Of a stretch of 64,000 bases of DNA, positions 36,938 to 45,751 are shown one piece after another. The stretch's first letter is position 1. Each line of letters begins with the position of its first letter. The DNA lies in contig JABDKW010000036.1 of the NCBI GenBank assembly GCA_013002025.1, forward strand, positions 46,657-110,656. Reading direction: 5' to 3'. This DNA is from Gammaproteobacteria bacterium. GTDB lineage: Bacteria; Pseudomonadota; Gammaproteobacteria; Arenicellales; Arenicellaceae. The position numbers and the translations under genes are program-made. The notes under the pieces were generated by a model. It searched no databases. It was not told the origin of the DNA and saw only the letters and a list, made by a program, of their open reading frames with translations.

Positions 36938-37429
36938 ATGATTCGACCCGTATCCTGCGCGGACGCTGAAGCAGTTGCCGCAATCTACAATCACTACATC
37001 GAGCACACCACAGTTACTTTTGAGGAACAGCCGGTCACCATTGCCGCCATGGCTGAGCGTATCGACCAGAGCAACGCTGATAATCTTCTATGGATGGTCG
37101 CCGAAGAGCAAGACGAAGAGGTGGTTGGCTACGCCTACACCAGCAAATGGCAAGGCCGTTGCGCTTACCGGCACTCTTTGGAGGTAACCGTCTATTTATC
37201 GCCAAACGCGACCGGCAAAGCCTGGGGCACGCGGCTTTACGAAGTGCTATTCGAAAAATTGAAGCAGGGCACCACCCATGCGTTGATTGCCGGTATTTCA
37301 TTGCCCAATGACGCCAGCATCGCCCTGCATGAGAAGTTCGGCATGACTAAAGCCGGTCACTTTAATGAAGTGGGGTTCAAGTTTGGCCAATGGGTGGATG
37401 TTGGTTATTGGCAGATAACGCTAACGTGA
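36938..37429 (+). CDS. GNAT-family N-acetyltransferase (phosphinothricin acetyltransferase-like)
   Basis: Acetyl-CoA-dependent acetyltransferase of 163 residues. IRPVSCADAEAVAAIYNHYIEHTTVTFEEQPVT is the typical N-terminus of the Pat/MddA branch. The acetyl-CoA region reads SLEVTVYLSPNATGKAWGTRLYEVL and the closing strand HEKFGMTKAGHFNEVGFKFGQWVDVGYW. The pyrophosphate loop is degenerate (NATGKAWG instead of QxxGxG/A). Physiological substrates of this branch are amino acids such as methionine sulfone or sulfoximine. It forms a compact run with the exporter before it and the cupin after it. Confidence 0.83.
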   Translation: MIRPVSCADAEAVAAIYNHYIEHTTVTFEEQPVTIAAMAERIDQSNADNLLWMVAEEQDEEVVGYAYTSKWQGRCAYRHSLEVTVYLSPNATGKAWGTRLYEVLFEKLKQGTTHALIAGISLPNDASIALHEKFGMTKAGHFNEVGFKFGQWVDVGYWQITLT

Positions 37430-37439
37430 GGTAAACACC

Positions 37440-37913
37440 ATGAGCACCTATGAGGGCCTGCTGCGTGCGGCCGATATTAAAAGAGCGGAAGCAACATTTT
37501 CGCACCCATGGAATGACAAATCCGAAATATGCGGCGCGCAGATGAGCCGTCTGGCAGGCTTGAGTCGCAGCGGCGTCAGCCTCGCTCGCTTAGCGCCGGG
37601 CAAGGAGTCGTTTGCCTATCATTGCCACCATCGTGAGGAAGAATGGATCTATATTCTAAAGGGCACGGCCGTCGCCTTAATCGATGGTGCTGAGTATCAA
37701 ATGGAGGCTGGGGATTTTGTGGGCTTTGCAACGCCCTCGGTGGCGCACAATCTGGCCAATCGGTCAGATGAAGAATTGGTCTATCTGATGGGTGGGGAAA
37801 ATCATGAGTATGAAATCGCAGACTTTCCGGTGCATGATAAGCGCATGATCCGGCGCGGCGAAGCGATTGAAATATATACGCTTTCTGACGCTAAACCGTT
37901 TTTTGAAGAGTGA
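37440..37913 (+). CDS. Cupin-domain protein
   Basis: Single-domain cupin of 157 residues. The first metal motif is FAYHCHHREEEWIYILKGTAVALIDG, with His ligands and the Glu of the HxH...E pattern. The second cupin motif is reduced (GFATPSVAHNLANRSDEELVYLMGG). These proteins act as sugar or acid binders, isomerases or dioxygenases; no specific reaction can be assigned. GAGG lies 6 nt before ATG 37440. The 68-bp gap to the convergent acylase gene contains no clear terminator. Confidence 0.8.
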   Translation: MSTYEGLLRAADIKRAEATFSHPWNDKSEICGAQMSRLAGLSRSGVSLARLAPGKESFAYHCHHREEEWIYILKGTAVALIDGAEYQMEAGDFVGFATPSVAHNLANRSDEELVYLMGGENHEYEIADFPVHDKRMIRRGEAIEIYTLSDAKPFFEE

Positions 37914-37981
37914 TTTTATTAGCGACTACTTAAGCACCAGCATGCCATCGCAAGCAGCATGGAGAGTTTGTTTCATTTGAT

Positions 37982-40165
37982 TCAAGGGCTGCGGCTTTTA
38001 TCTGAGGGGCTATAGCTTTTATCTAAAGGGCTATAGCTTTGAATCGCAGCGGCCCTGATATCGTCTAAATCCAGCAGGGCTTTGCGCCATTGTTTGCGAG
38101 CAAATAGAGGCGCCTGGTCTGCGTAATGAGGTGAGTTGGCGTCTAAGGTGGCACTGCCAAATTGATGCACCACATCGGCGCTTAGTGAACCGTCCGGTGC
38201 CCACTCCACCAATGCCATCCAGGTGTCGCCGTGGGTGGCATAGGCCGGTTCGCCAGCGGGCAAACCGAAAGAATAAATGGCGCGTAAAATATCCGGCCCA
38301 CCATCAAGCGGCATATTTACGTCACCTCGAATCAGCCGGTTGACCTCGCCCCAGGCAACATCAAGGCGGCCGAATTTGCCGAGTAGGTAATCAACCGTGT
38401 CCAGCAACGCACCTTTTAGTTTGGTCGGTGAATGATCGTCAGGCGTATCAGAGCGTAAGATTTTGCGCAGCGTTAATACCGCCAATGCTGCATGAGGGTT
38501 TTGTTGATCAGTTGCGCGATTCCAGGTTCTTAGCAGTTCGATAGCCTCTTGCAATCGCGGTTCTGCATGCATATCCAGCGCCATGATCTTTTCAATTAAC
38601 TGGTAATGGTCTGATTTTGGCGAGTACAGCGTATCAAACTTGAGCGCCAGAATTTGGTCCTTGCCCATGGGGCTTTCACCGTCAGTCAATTCCATAATGC
38701 GCCATGCGCGGTTGGTATGATCAGTGGCCAAACCCATGCTGGCAGGGAAGTCGTCGGCGCGGAGATTATCGGGCCCGTCGGTAGCGCTGTAGGGTGTGTT
38801 GTTGGCGTTGAACACTAGCCCGGACTGCGGATTAACCAGTTTGGGCACCTCGCTGAATGGACGATAACCATCCCAGATTAAATCTGAGCGATCGCCCGGC
38901 AAGTCTTTGCTCCAGTCCCAGCCTGCCGCGCGTTTGGGGTACTGGGCGTTATGAATAAAGGCAATATTATCGTCTCGATCAGCGTACACATAGTTGATGC
39001 TGGGCAGCGCATTAATGCGCATCGCCGCCATAAACTCGGCAAAGTTATTGGCTTGGTTGAGCCGGTAGTATTGTTCCAGCTGGCGAATCTCGCCAATGCC
39101 AGCATAGCGCAATGCAAAGCTACCATTTTTGCCTTCAATCACCGGCCCGTGTCGACTTTCCAGCACCCGGCGCTTGGCCGGATATCGAAACGGGCCCAAC
39201 AGCTTCACTTCTATTTCAATTTCGCGGACAAAGAAATCTTCCCATTGCCCATCCAGCCAATATTGCAATTCATTGTCAGGGTTGCGGGTTAATACATAAC
39301 TGTCGGCCAGATCAATATGGTTTACGGTATTGGCCCAGCCAAGATTGCGATTGAAGCCATGCAGGATGACCGGGGTCCCGGGGAACAGGCCGCCGGTCAT
39401 GTCCAGACCCTCATCCGAGATCAAGTGCGCCTCATACCAGGCCACCGGCCCGGTCATGGGTTGATGCGAGTTGATCAGCAGGCGGGTGGTGTCATCACCT
39501 GAGCGCCGCGCGTTTACCGCCAGTGCGTTAGAGCCGCGCTCTGTGTTACCAGCCGGCCGCGCCTGCCATGCTACTTCAGTGGGTGCCGGGTCGAGTGCCA
39601 GTTCAGCCTGTCGCTGGTCGTCGAACAAGTCCAGTAACACCTTATCCAGGCTATAGAAAAACGGCGTTTTGAAAATAAACCCTGCGACCACATCTTCGGC
39701 GCGAAATGGGGCCAAACCCGGCCATGTTTGCTCCGGGTTGTGAGCGGCATAGAGATTCAGGCCCGCCACATAGGCCTCAGCCAGCGCCTTAACATCGGCC
39801 GGCACGTCCAGGCGGTAACGTTCGCGAATGGTTGGCCATACGTTTAGCAGGTGCACGATATAGTCTGTCGCAGCGGCGCTTTTACCACGGTAGCGAGCCA
39901 GCACACCGCGGGTGGCGGCCAGAGTTTCCTGGATGGTTTCAAAATCATCTTCGGCGTGGGCATAGGCCAGACCAAAGCTGACATCGGCATCCCGTGCACC
40001 CTTAATATGCGGTATGCCCCAGTGGTCGCGCATGATTTCAACCTGGTAATTCTCCGCAGCGGCGGATAATGCAGTGGCAGGCGGTTGCTCAGCCAGCGGT
40101 CGATATAACCACCAAGTGGTATACAGTAGTGTCGCAAAAAGCAAAACGAGGATCAGTCGCTTCAT
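37982..40165 (-). CDS. Penicillin acylase-family Ntn hydrolase
   Basis: Exported amidase of 727 residues, made as a precursor that cuts itself into alpha and beta chains. There is a signal anchor (LILVLLFATLLYTTWWLY), then VEIMRDHWGIPHIKGARDADVSFGLAYAHAEDDF, typical of the alpha chain. The processing site and N-terminal nucleophile lie in NTERGSNALAVN (Gly-Ser, near residue 212). INYVYADRDDNIAFIHN and the conserved beta-chain Asn regions follow. Family members hydrolyse penicillins, N-acyl-homoserine lactones or other fatty amides. The C-terminus ends in a short tandem repeat. It lies 4 bp after a paralogous gene. Confidence 0.86.
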   Translation of the reverse strand: MKRLILVLLFATLLYTTWWLYRPLAEQPPATALSAAAENYQVEIMRDHWGIPHIKGARDADVSFGLAYAHAEDDFETIQETLAATRGVLARYRGKSAAATDYIVHLLNVWPTIRERYRLDVPADVKALAEAYVAGLNLYAAHNPEQTWPGLAPFRAEDVVAGFIFKTPFFYSLDKVLLDLFDDQRQAELALDPAPTEVAWQARPAGNTERGSNALAVNARRSGDDTTRLLINSHQPMTGPVAWYEAHLISDEGLDMTGGLFPGTPVILHGFNRNLGWANTVNHIDLADSYVLTRNPDNELQYWLDGQWEDFFVREIEIEVKLLGPFRYPAKRRVLESRHGPVIEGKNGSFALRYAGIGEIRQLEQYYRLNQANNFAEFMAAMRINALPSINYVYADRDDNIAFIHNAQYPKRAAGWDWSKDLPGDRSDLIWDGYRPFSEVPKLVNPQSGLVFNANNTPYSATDGPDNLRADDFPASMGLATDHTNRAWRIMELTDGESPMGKDQILALKFDTLYSPKSDHYQLIEKIMALDMHAEPRLQEAIELLRTWNRATDQQNPHAALAVLTLRKILRSDTPDDHSPTKLKGALLDTVDYLLGKFGRLDVAWGEVNRLIRGDVNMPLDGGPDILRAIYSFGLPAGEPAYATHGDTWMALVEWAPDGSLSADVVHQFGSATLDANSPHYADQAPLFARKQWRKALLDLDDIRAAAIQSYSPLDKSYSPSDKSRSP
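37986..38048 (-). repeat. Three 21-bp tandem units at the acylase 3' end
   Basis: Units at 37986-38006, 38007-38027 and 38028-38048 share GGGCTNNNGCTTT and encode a seven-residue repeat seen as SYSPLDK-SYSPSDK-SRSP. The frame is preserved, and the repeat forms the extreme C-terminus of the acylase. It looks like recent slippage and is unlikely to be part of the catalytic fold. Confidence 0.75.
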
Positions 40166-40169
40166 TATT

Positions 40170-42644
40170 CTATTCCGGCCTCAGAATGAGGCTTGATTGG
40201 GCCTGTTGCCGAGCCTTGTTTACATCAAACCAGATAGGGTTAGCGCGCCCGGCCAACCAGTCCGCAGTTTGATTGGTCAAAGATGGATCAAAATAACGGG
40301 CGCTGGTGCCGCCCGGAATCACCGCCAGTATTTTTTCGTCGTCTGCCAGATCAGCCACCAGGCGAACTGAGTCAATCATCTCGGCATCAAACCCCTTGCT
40401 CAACTTAAATGCAGCCCGGTTTAGTGTTTCGCCGGAGCCGAACATGGGATGAGTGCTACCACCCAGCCAGCGCGCTGCTGTTTTACCGGGAATGACCGGG
40501 CTTGCAAAGGTGATGGTATGTAACTTTCCCCACTGCCATTGTTCCGGGTTGTTACCCAGCCTTTGCTCTAATTCCGTTAAGGCTCCGGTTACGCTTAAAG
40601 CCAGGATATCGTCTCGTTGCTCCCGCTGTTCTGTGTCGGCTTTGTCAAACCAGCTATGCTGCGGTTGTTGCAGCATGAGAATCAGCCGTTCCTGCCAGAA
40701 ATACACCGCATCGAGAAATGTAGGCCACATGGGCTCTGGCAATTCATCCTCAAAGGTGTTGATCACCAGATGTTTGTGCAGCATTTGAAACAGCGCCGGC
40801 GCCACCGCATCGTGCTGATCAACATGATCCCAATCGCGCAACACTGCGGCGAGCTGAGGCTCATTAGCTTGCTGCAATGATTGCACGAACAACGGCACCA
40901 GAATCGCCGCCATGGGGTTATAAATATCATTGATCAACCGCCAATGGTCATCGATGCTCATGGTGTCGCTTGCTTCCATGACTTGTTTGATGCGCCGATA
41001 ACGCCAGGCACTGGCGAAGATTTTAGAGAACTGATACGGATAGCCAGCCTGCACCACCCGATGATTCGCGGTGCCTACCCAATCTTTGTCAGGGTTGATT
41101 TCGACTGGCATATCATCAGGCGCAATCAGTCCCTGCCAATTATCGTAATCAACTGCGTCCAGAGTGCTGACTCGCAGCGGCTTGCTGCCGTCACCCAATT
41201 TTCGCACTGGCACCCGGCCGGTAGAAATTCGTGCGATGCCACCTTCGTGATCTACCACGATATAGCTCAGTGCAGTGGGGCTGAACTTCAAAGCGTCGCG
41301 GGCCTGTTGCAGATTTTGTGCAATCAGTAACCGGTCGCTACCCAGGCTGGGCGTGGCCACGTCGGCCACTGCCCAACGCAATGCGATCGCGCGCTCGCCA
41401 CCCACGCTGATTCCATGATCTGAAATTAATGGCCCGCGGGGTGTGGAGCGAATGCGCAACTGTTGTTCGCGAAAACCGCTGGCGGCGGACCTGTCTTTGA
41501 TACGTATCACTTCCTCGCGCAGGGTCAGAGGATAAGCAACGCCGCCCTGCAGGTAATGGTTGGCCTGGCTTGAATCCAACTGTTCAATGTACAGATCGGC
41601 ACCGTCGCTGCCCCCCACTGTTGCACCGTAAGCAATATCTTGCGTGCGTCCCACGCCAATTCCAGGCGAGCCTGGCGCGGCCACGCCAACCGCCGTTAGT
41701 TCCGGAGTAAAAATCCCAATCGGGTGCCAGAAGCCGGGCACGGTGGTAACTGGCAAATGCGGGTTATTGGCAAAAATCGGTTTGCCGCCGGACGATTTCC
41801 GACTGCCGGTGGCCCATGCATTGCTGCCAGCGGCCAAGGCACTGGGCAATAATGCCAGCCATTCGGGGTCGGCATGCAGAATTAACGTTTCAGGCCGAGC
41901 AGAGGATGCGCCCTCTGCTGAGCTCGATTCAGCTTCGGCCTCAGGGGTTTGGTCGCCGGGCAGGGGGTTGATCACGGTGCCAGCCAGCTGTGCCGAAACC
42001 ACGGAGTTATCATCAGGGTTAACACTGACTTGGGCGATTTGCTGCGCGCGTTCAGGGCCAACCGCGTCTATTAATTGCTGGCTCAGTAAGTCGATGCGCC
42101 AGTTACTGCCATTCGACCAGGTTTGAAACAGTTGTACTGCGACAATGTCCTGTAGGGTCCAAGGTTCCGGCTTGATCCCCATGAGGCGGACCGCCAGCGG
42201 GTGTTCGTGTTGTTGCCCAGTGATGTAGGCATTGAGGCCATCAACATAATGCTGGTAGTAATCGCGCGCCTGTTGATCCAGCGCGGCGGTTTGCCGCTCG
42301 GCCATACCATTAATGTTTATCAGCCGGATAAGCGTATCGTTTTTTATGCCGCGCTCACCAAACACCTCAGACAGGCGGCCCTGCGCCAGCAGGCGATAAA
42401 GCTGTGTTTGAAACAAGCGATCCTGCCCGGTGATAAATCCTTGCGCCCGCAAGCCGTCAGCCAGCGATTGCGCTTCAATATAGGGTATCGCCAGAGCATC
42501 CCGGTGCACGGTCACAGGGGCGTCCAACACAGATAGTTGCAGCTCACCGTCGCGCTGGTAGTCGTTGATGGTGAAATACAAATAGGTCGCGGCCCCGAGC
42601 CCCAGCAGCAGCAATAGAGCAATGCCTTTTAGAATTATTTTCAT
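40170..42644 (-). CDS. Penicillin acylase-family Ntn hydrolase, second copy
   Basis: Larger relative (824 residues) of the following gene. It has an N-terminal membrane anchor (GIALLLLLGLGAATYLYF), the alpha-chain motif VTVHRDALAIPYIEAQSLADGLRAQGFITGQDRLFQTQLYRLLAQGRLSEVFGE, a low-complexity linker near 245, and the autoproteolytic site SALAAGSNAWATGSRKSSGGKP (Ser nucleophile near residue 277). PIFANNPHLPV and later GTANHRVV are conserved beta-chain segments. The substrate is unknown. The two genes are 4 bp apart and probably cotranscribed. The 200-bp gap upstream (42645-42844) shows no further gene. Confidence 0.87.
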   Translation of the reverse strand: MKIILKGIALLLLLGLGAATYLYFTINDYQRDGELQLSVLDAPVTVHRDALAIPYIEAQSLADGLRAQGFITGQDRLFQTQLYRLLAQGRLSEVFGERGIKNDTLIRLININGMAERQTAALDQQARDYYQHYVDGLNAYITGQQHEHPLAVRLMGIKPEPWTLQDIVAVQLFQTWSNGSNWRIDLLSQQLIDAVGPERAQQIAQVSVNPDDNSVVSAQLAGTVINPLPGDQTPEAEAESSSAEGASSARPETLILHADPEWLALLPSALAAGSNAWATGSRKSSGGKPIFANNPHLPVTTVPGFWHPIGIFTPELTAVGVAAPGSPGIGVGRTQDIAYGATVGGSDGADLYIEQLDSSQANHYLQGGVAYPLTLREEVIRIKDRSAASGFREQQLRIRSTPRGPLISDHGISVGGERAIALRWAVADVATPSLGSDRLLIAQNLQQARDALKFSPTALSYIVVDHEGGIARISTGRVPVRKLGDGSKPLRVSTLDAVDYDNWQGLIAPDDMPVEINPDKDWVGTANHRVVQAGYPYQFSKIFASAWRYRRIKQVMEASDTMSIDDHWRLINDIYNPMAAILVPLFVQSLQQANEPQLAAVLRDWDHVDQHDAVAPALFQMLHKHLVINTFEDELPEPMWPTFLDAVYFWQERLILMLQQPQHSWFDKADTEQREQRDDILALSVTGALTELEQRLGNNPEQWQWGKLHTITFASPVIPGKTAARWLGGSTHPMFGSGETLNRAAFKLSKGFDAEMIDSVRLVADLADDEKILAVIPGGTSARYFDPSLTNQTADWLAGRANPIWFDVNKARQQAQSSLILRPE

Positions 42645-42844
42645 ATCTGTTGTTCGCTAAAGTCGATAGTCGTACAACCTTTTAATTCTCAAACTCTAAG
42701 TCGCCAACACAGGGATTCCCGCGACTCGGGTAATTAGCTCGTCGTCGTGACTTGGCGGCCGCTTCTCTAATAATGAACATACGGGAAGCACCTTAGTCTA
42801 CAGTTGCCACAGGTGTTGATGTGCGGATCAATGCGATGCATCGA

Positions 42845-44419
42845 TCATTCGATAGCAGTACGGTCGGCCAATGCTTCCAGTTTGAACTTCTGCACCTTGC
42901 CAGATGCATTGCGAGGTAATTCCGGCACCCGGAAAAAACGCCGCGGGACTTTAAAGTTGGCCATGTGTTCACGTGCCCAGGCTATAAGGTCTTCGCTGGC
43001 CAGTGCTTCGGCGGGGCTGACGATGTAGGCGTGGCCTATTTCACCGAGGCGCTCATCTGCAGTGCCAACCACTGCTACATCATCAATCCCCGGGTGTCGT
43101 AATAACAGATTTTCAATTTCGGCCGGGTAGCAATTAAAGCCGCCGGAGATAAACATGTCTTTTGCCCGGTCAGTAACTTTGATATAGCCATTGGCATCCA
43201 TCCAGCCAAGGTCGCCGGTCTCTAACCAGCCATCAACAATGGTTTCTGCTGTTGCCTGCGGGTTTTCGAAATAGCCCTGCATTACGTTGTAGCCGCGCAC
43301 CTGGATGCGGCCCACTTCATCGGCTGCCAGCTTGCTACCTTGATCGTCCACGATTCGCACCTCGGTATCGGGCAGGGCTCGGCCAGCGGTATTGGCGATG
43401 ATCGCAATGTCATCACCGGGCCGGGTAATGCTGACCACCGGGCATTCCGTCAGCCCATAGGCGGTAAACACTTCATCGAACTGCAATACCTGTTTCATAT
43501 CATGTACCAATTGCTCAGGCACCGAGGCCGCGCCGGTAACTGCACAGCGCAAACTGCTGAGATCGGTGGCGCTCAGCGACTGCTCCGCCAGCAGGGTCTG
43601 GAATATGGTCGGTGCGCCCGGCAATACGGTGATCTGTTCATGCTCGATCAATCGCAGGGTCTGCGCTGGATTGAATACCGCCATCGGCAGTGCCGTGGCG
43701 CCCCGCAACAGGCAGCTCAGCCAACCAGCCTTATACCCAAAACTATGGAAGAAGGGGTTAACAATTAAATATCGGTCGCCGCTGGTTAAACCGACCGTGC
43801 CAGACCAGGCATCAAAGATGGCTACCGTCTGGGCATGTGAACTCAGGACGCCTTTGGGTGCGCCGGTGGTGCCGGAGGTGTACATGATGTCACTGATTGA
43901 ATCGCCATCCAGCCGTGCCAGCCTTGCGTCCAGCGCGGCCTCCTCAACGTCATCAGCGCTGGCCAAAATGGACTTGATGCCCGGCAATCCGCGGTCATCT
44001 TCGGAGCCACGCAACAGTACGGTATGTTCGAGCTCAGGCAGTGCTTCATCCTTCAGTAAGCCCGGGTAGTCGGTATCCAGAAATCCAGTGGTGGTAAACA
44101 GCATGCGTGCTTGTGAGCGGCGCAGAATATCGCCCGCCTCGATGCCGCGATAGCGCGTGTTCAGTGGCACCAGGATGCCGCCGGCCATCATGCCGCCCAT
44201 CGCAGTCCAGATCCATTCATGAATATTAGGCGCCCAGATCGCGAAGCGCTGACCGGCTTGCAAGCCATTGGCCATCATGGCGCGGGCCGCTAATCTGGAT
44301 TGCAGCAACAGATCATTGAAGCTGAGTTGCGTGTCGCCGTCCTGCACCGCCAACGCATCTGGCCATTGTTGCACCGCGGCCTCCAGTGCCGCCGGAATTG
44401 TCATGGGAGCCTGAATCAT
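42845..44419 (-). CDS. Acyl-CoA ligase, FadD3-like (HIP-CoA synthetase candidate)
   Basis: ANL-superfamily ligase of 524 residues forming an acyl-adenylate and then a CoA thioester. The P-loop is YTSGTTGAPKG (residues 180-190), followed by YGLTECPVV (A5), GWLETGDLGWMDANGYIKVTDRAKDMFISGGFNCYPAEIE (A7/A8 hinge), and PRNASGKVQK with the catalytic Lys near 511. Given the hsa/ipd genes next door, the best candidate substrate is the two-ring propionate HIP, the reaction of FadD3. Its start overlaps the stop of the preceding SnoaL-like gene (TAATG read on the minus strand). Specificity is inferred from context. Confidence 0.83.
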   Translation of the reverse strand: MIQAPMTIPAALEAAVQQWPDALAVQDGDTQLSFNDLLLQSRLAARAMMANGLQAGQRFAIWAPNIHEWIWTAMGGMMAGGILVPLNTRYRGIEAGDILRRSQARMLFTTTGFLDTDYPGLLKDEALPELEHTVLLRGSEDDRGLPGIKSILASADDVEEAALDARLARLDGDSISDIMYTSGTTGAPKGVLSSHAQTVAIFDAWSGTVGLTSGDRYLIVNPFFHSFGYKAGWLSCLLRGATALPMAVFNPAQTLRLIEHEQITVLPGAPTIFQTLLAEQSLSATDLSSLRCAVTGAASVPEQLVHDMKQVLQFDEVFTAYGLTECPVVSITRPGDDIAIIANTAGRALPDTEVRIVDDQGSKLAADEVGRIQVRGYNVMQGYFENPQATAETIVDGWLETGDLGWMDANGYIKVTDRAKDMFISGGFNCYPAEIENLLLRHPGIDDVAVVGTADERLGEIGHAYIVSPAEALASEDLIAWAREHMANFKVPRRFFRVPELPRNASGKVQKFKLEALADRTAIE

Positions 44420-45054
44420 TAGCGCACTCGGATTTTTGGGTCGGGTTGATCGCCGCGCATGGTTTTTAGAAATTCATCCACCGGCGCAGGGTCGGCGACC
44501 TGTGGTGTATTGTCGGTGGGCGGGTTTTGCCAGAACTCACGCCACGATGGAAACAGTTCGTGGTAAGCGCCCTCATAGGGCTCCCGATCTGGCCAACGCA
44601 TTTTATTATCGCCCAGCGGGGGCTTGTTCAAATCGGAGGCATACCAGTAACAGGGCAGGCGGCGGCGAAAATACCAGCGCCCTGCGATGCGCTCGTAGTT
44701 ATCCCAGTAGATCATTTGCATAATTACCCACTCGTCGCCCCCGTCGCTGGGCGTTTCATGCTCGTTTTTTGAGTACACCACGCCATGCGCGTGATCAGGG
44801 TCGCTGAACTCGATAATGTGGTTGCCGATATGATGTGAGGTGCCAGTGAATTGCAGCCGCAGGGTGTCATCCAGCCAGCGCTTAAGGTGCGCACGACCGC
44901 GTAATTCACGGGTGACCTGGATGTCTTCGGCAAACAGGTTTACATGGGCATCGAGGTCGCGCATGTCCAGCGACAGGGAGTACTTAGCCACCAGTTGGCG
45001 GATTTCATCTAATGATTCCAGGCGCTCAAGGCGTGCAAGATACTCTTGTTGCAT
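44419..45054 (-). CDS. SnoaL-like (NTF2-fold) protein of steroid locus
   Basis: NTF2-like protein of about 211 residues, larger than typical. MQQEYLARLERLESLDEIRQLVAKYSLSLDMRDLDAHVNLFAEDIQVTRE is the SnoaL_4/scytalone-dehydratase-like opening. Then come FTGTSHHIGNHIIEFSDPDHAHGVVYSKNEHE (a His-rich strand) and WVIMQMIYWDNYERIAGRWYFRRRLPCYWYASD. A possible dehydratase or isomerase; catalytic residues are not certain. ATG 45054 is preferred to an in-frame ATG at 45126 because the fold begins there. It is coupled to the downstream ligase and is the first gene leftward from the Lrp regulator promoter. Confidence 0.72.
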   Translation of the reverse strand: MQQEYLARLERLESLDEIRQLVAKYSLSLDMRDLDAHVNLFAEDIQVTRELRGRAHLKRWLDDTLRLQFTGTSHHIGNHIIEFSDPDHAHGVVYSKNEHETPSDGGDEWVIMQMIYWDNYERIAGRWYFRRRLPCYWYASDLNKPPLGDNKMRWPDREPYEGAYHELFPSWREFWQNPPTDNTPQVADPAPVDEFLKTMRGDQPDPKIRVR

Positions 45055-45171
45055 AATTTTGCTGATGTTGTGCGATGCCTCTGGCGGGCAGTATTGCTGC
45101 GCGGTGAGCGCTGCTTTGGTGGTCAATCACGGCCTACATTTGTTCCGCGAACAGCGCATAATAGTATACAA

Positions 45172-45243
45172 TTTCGTAAATACTTTCATCGTTTGCGTCG
45201 AATATGTGCGTTTCAAGGGGTTGAAAGTGTCCATTTGCGTAAA
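45172..45243. promoter_or_regulatory. Pair of TTDCGYAAA sites, 63 bp apart, upstream of Lrp/AsnC gene 1
   Basis: TTTCGTAAA at 45172-45180 and TTGCGTAAA at 45235-45243; their central CG steps are 63 bp apart. A partial site, TTGCGTCGA (45193-45201), lies 21 bp after the first. All fall in the divergent gap between the SnoaL-ligase operon and the Lrp/AsnC pair. Candidate autoregulatory sites (inference). Confidence 0.45.
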
Positions 45244-45295
45244 AATCGCCGACTTTTGTGAAAATCGAGCAATCAGAGAGACCTGTACCCTGTTT

Positions 45296-45751
45296 ATGAT
45301 AGAAACCGACCAAATCGACCACAAAATTATTGAGTTGCTGCAGGTCGATGGCCGCATGTCGATTCAGGAAATTGCCGCGCAGGTAGACATAACTTCATCG
45401 GCGGTGCGTAAGCGCATTCAGCGCCTGGAAGACGCCAACGTAATGCGCATTGTGGCGGTCACTGATTTTAATGCCGCCGGGTTTGATCTGCTGCTGGCCA
45501 TCGCCATTGAAGTTGAAAACCGGCCATCTGAGGATGTGGCCAATGAACTGGCCGAGTTGCCGCAGGTGTTCAGTGTAAATTTAACCACGGGTGTGCACGA
45601 CCTGGATATTTTGGTGGGTGTTAAAAACTTTGAAGAATTATCGGCCTTCATGCATGAAGAACTGCCGAAAGTAAAAGGCATTGGCCGTATGGTGCCCGGC
45701 ATTACCGTGGATGTGCTGCGCTATGAGTCGGGCTGGGTGTCGCAATTATGA
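45296..45751 (+). CDS. Lrp/AsnC-family transcriptional regulator 1
   Basis: DNA-binding regulator of 151 residues. The helix-turn-helix reads IDHKIIELLQVDGRMSIQEIAAQVDITSSAVRKRIQRLEDANVMRIVAVTD, followed by the RAM/SAM ligand-binding domain (DLLLAIAIEVENRPSEDVANELAELPQVFSVNLTTGVHDLDILVGVKNFEEL). ATG 45296 has no good ribosome site; the frame is open upstream but only this start matches the family. It lies between the divergent FadD3-like operon and the hsaA operon, so it probably controls steroid genes. The second Lrp gene overlaps it by four bases. Confidence 0.87.
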   Translation: MIETDQIDHKIIELLQVDGRMSIQEIAAQVDITSSAVRKRIQRLEDANVMRIVAVTDFNAAGFDLLLAIAIEVENRPSEDVANELAELPQVFSVNLTTGVHDLDILVGVKNFEELSAFMHEELPKVKGIGRMVPGITVDVLRYESGWVSQL

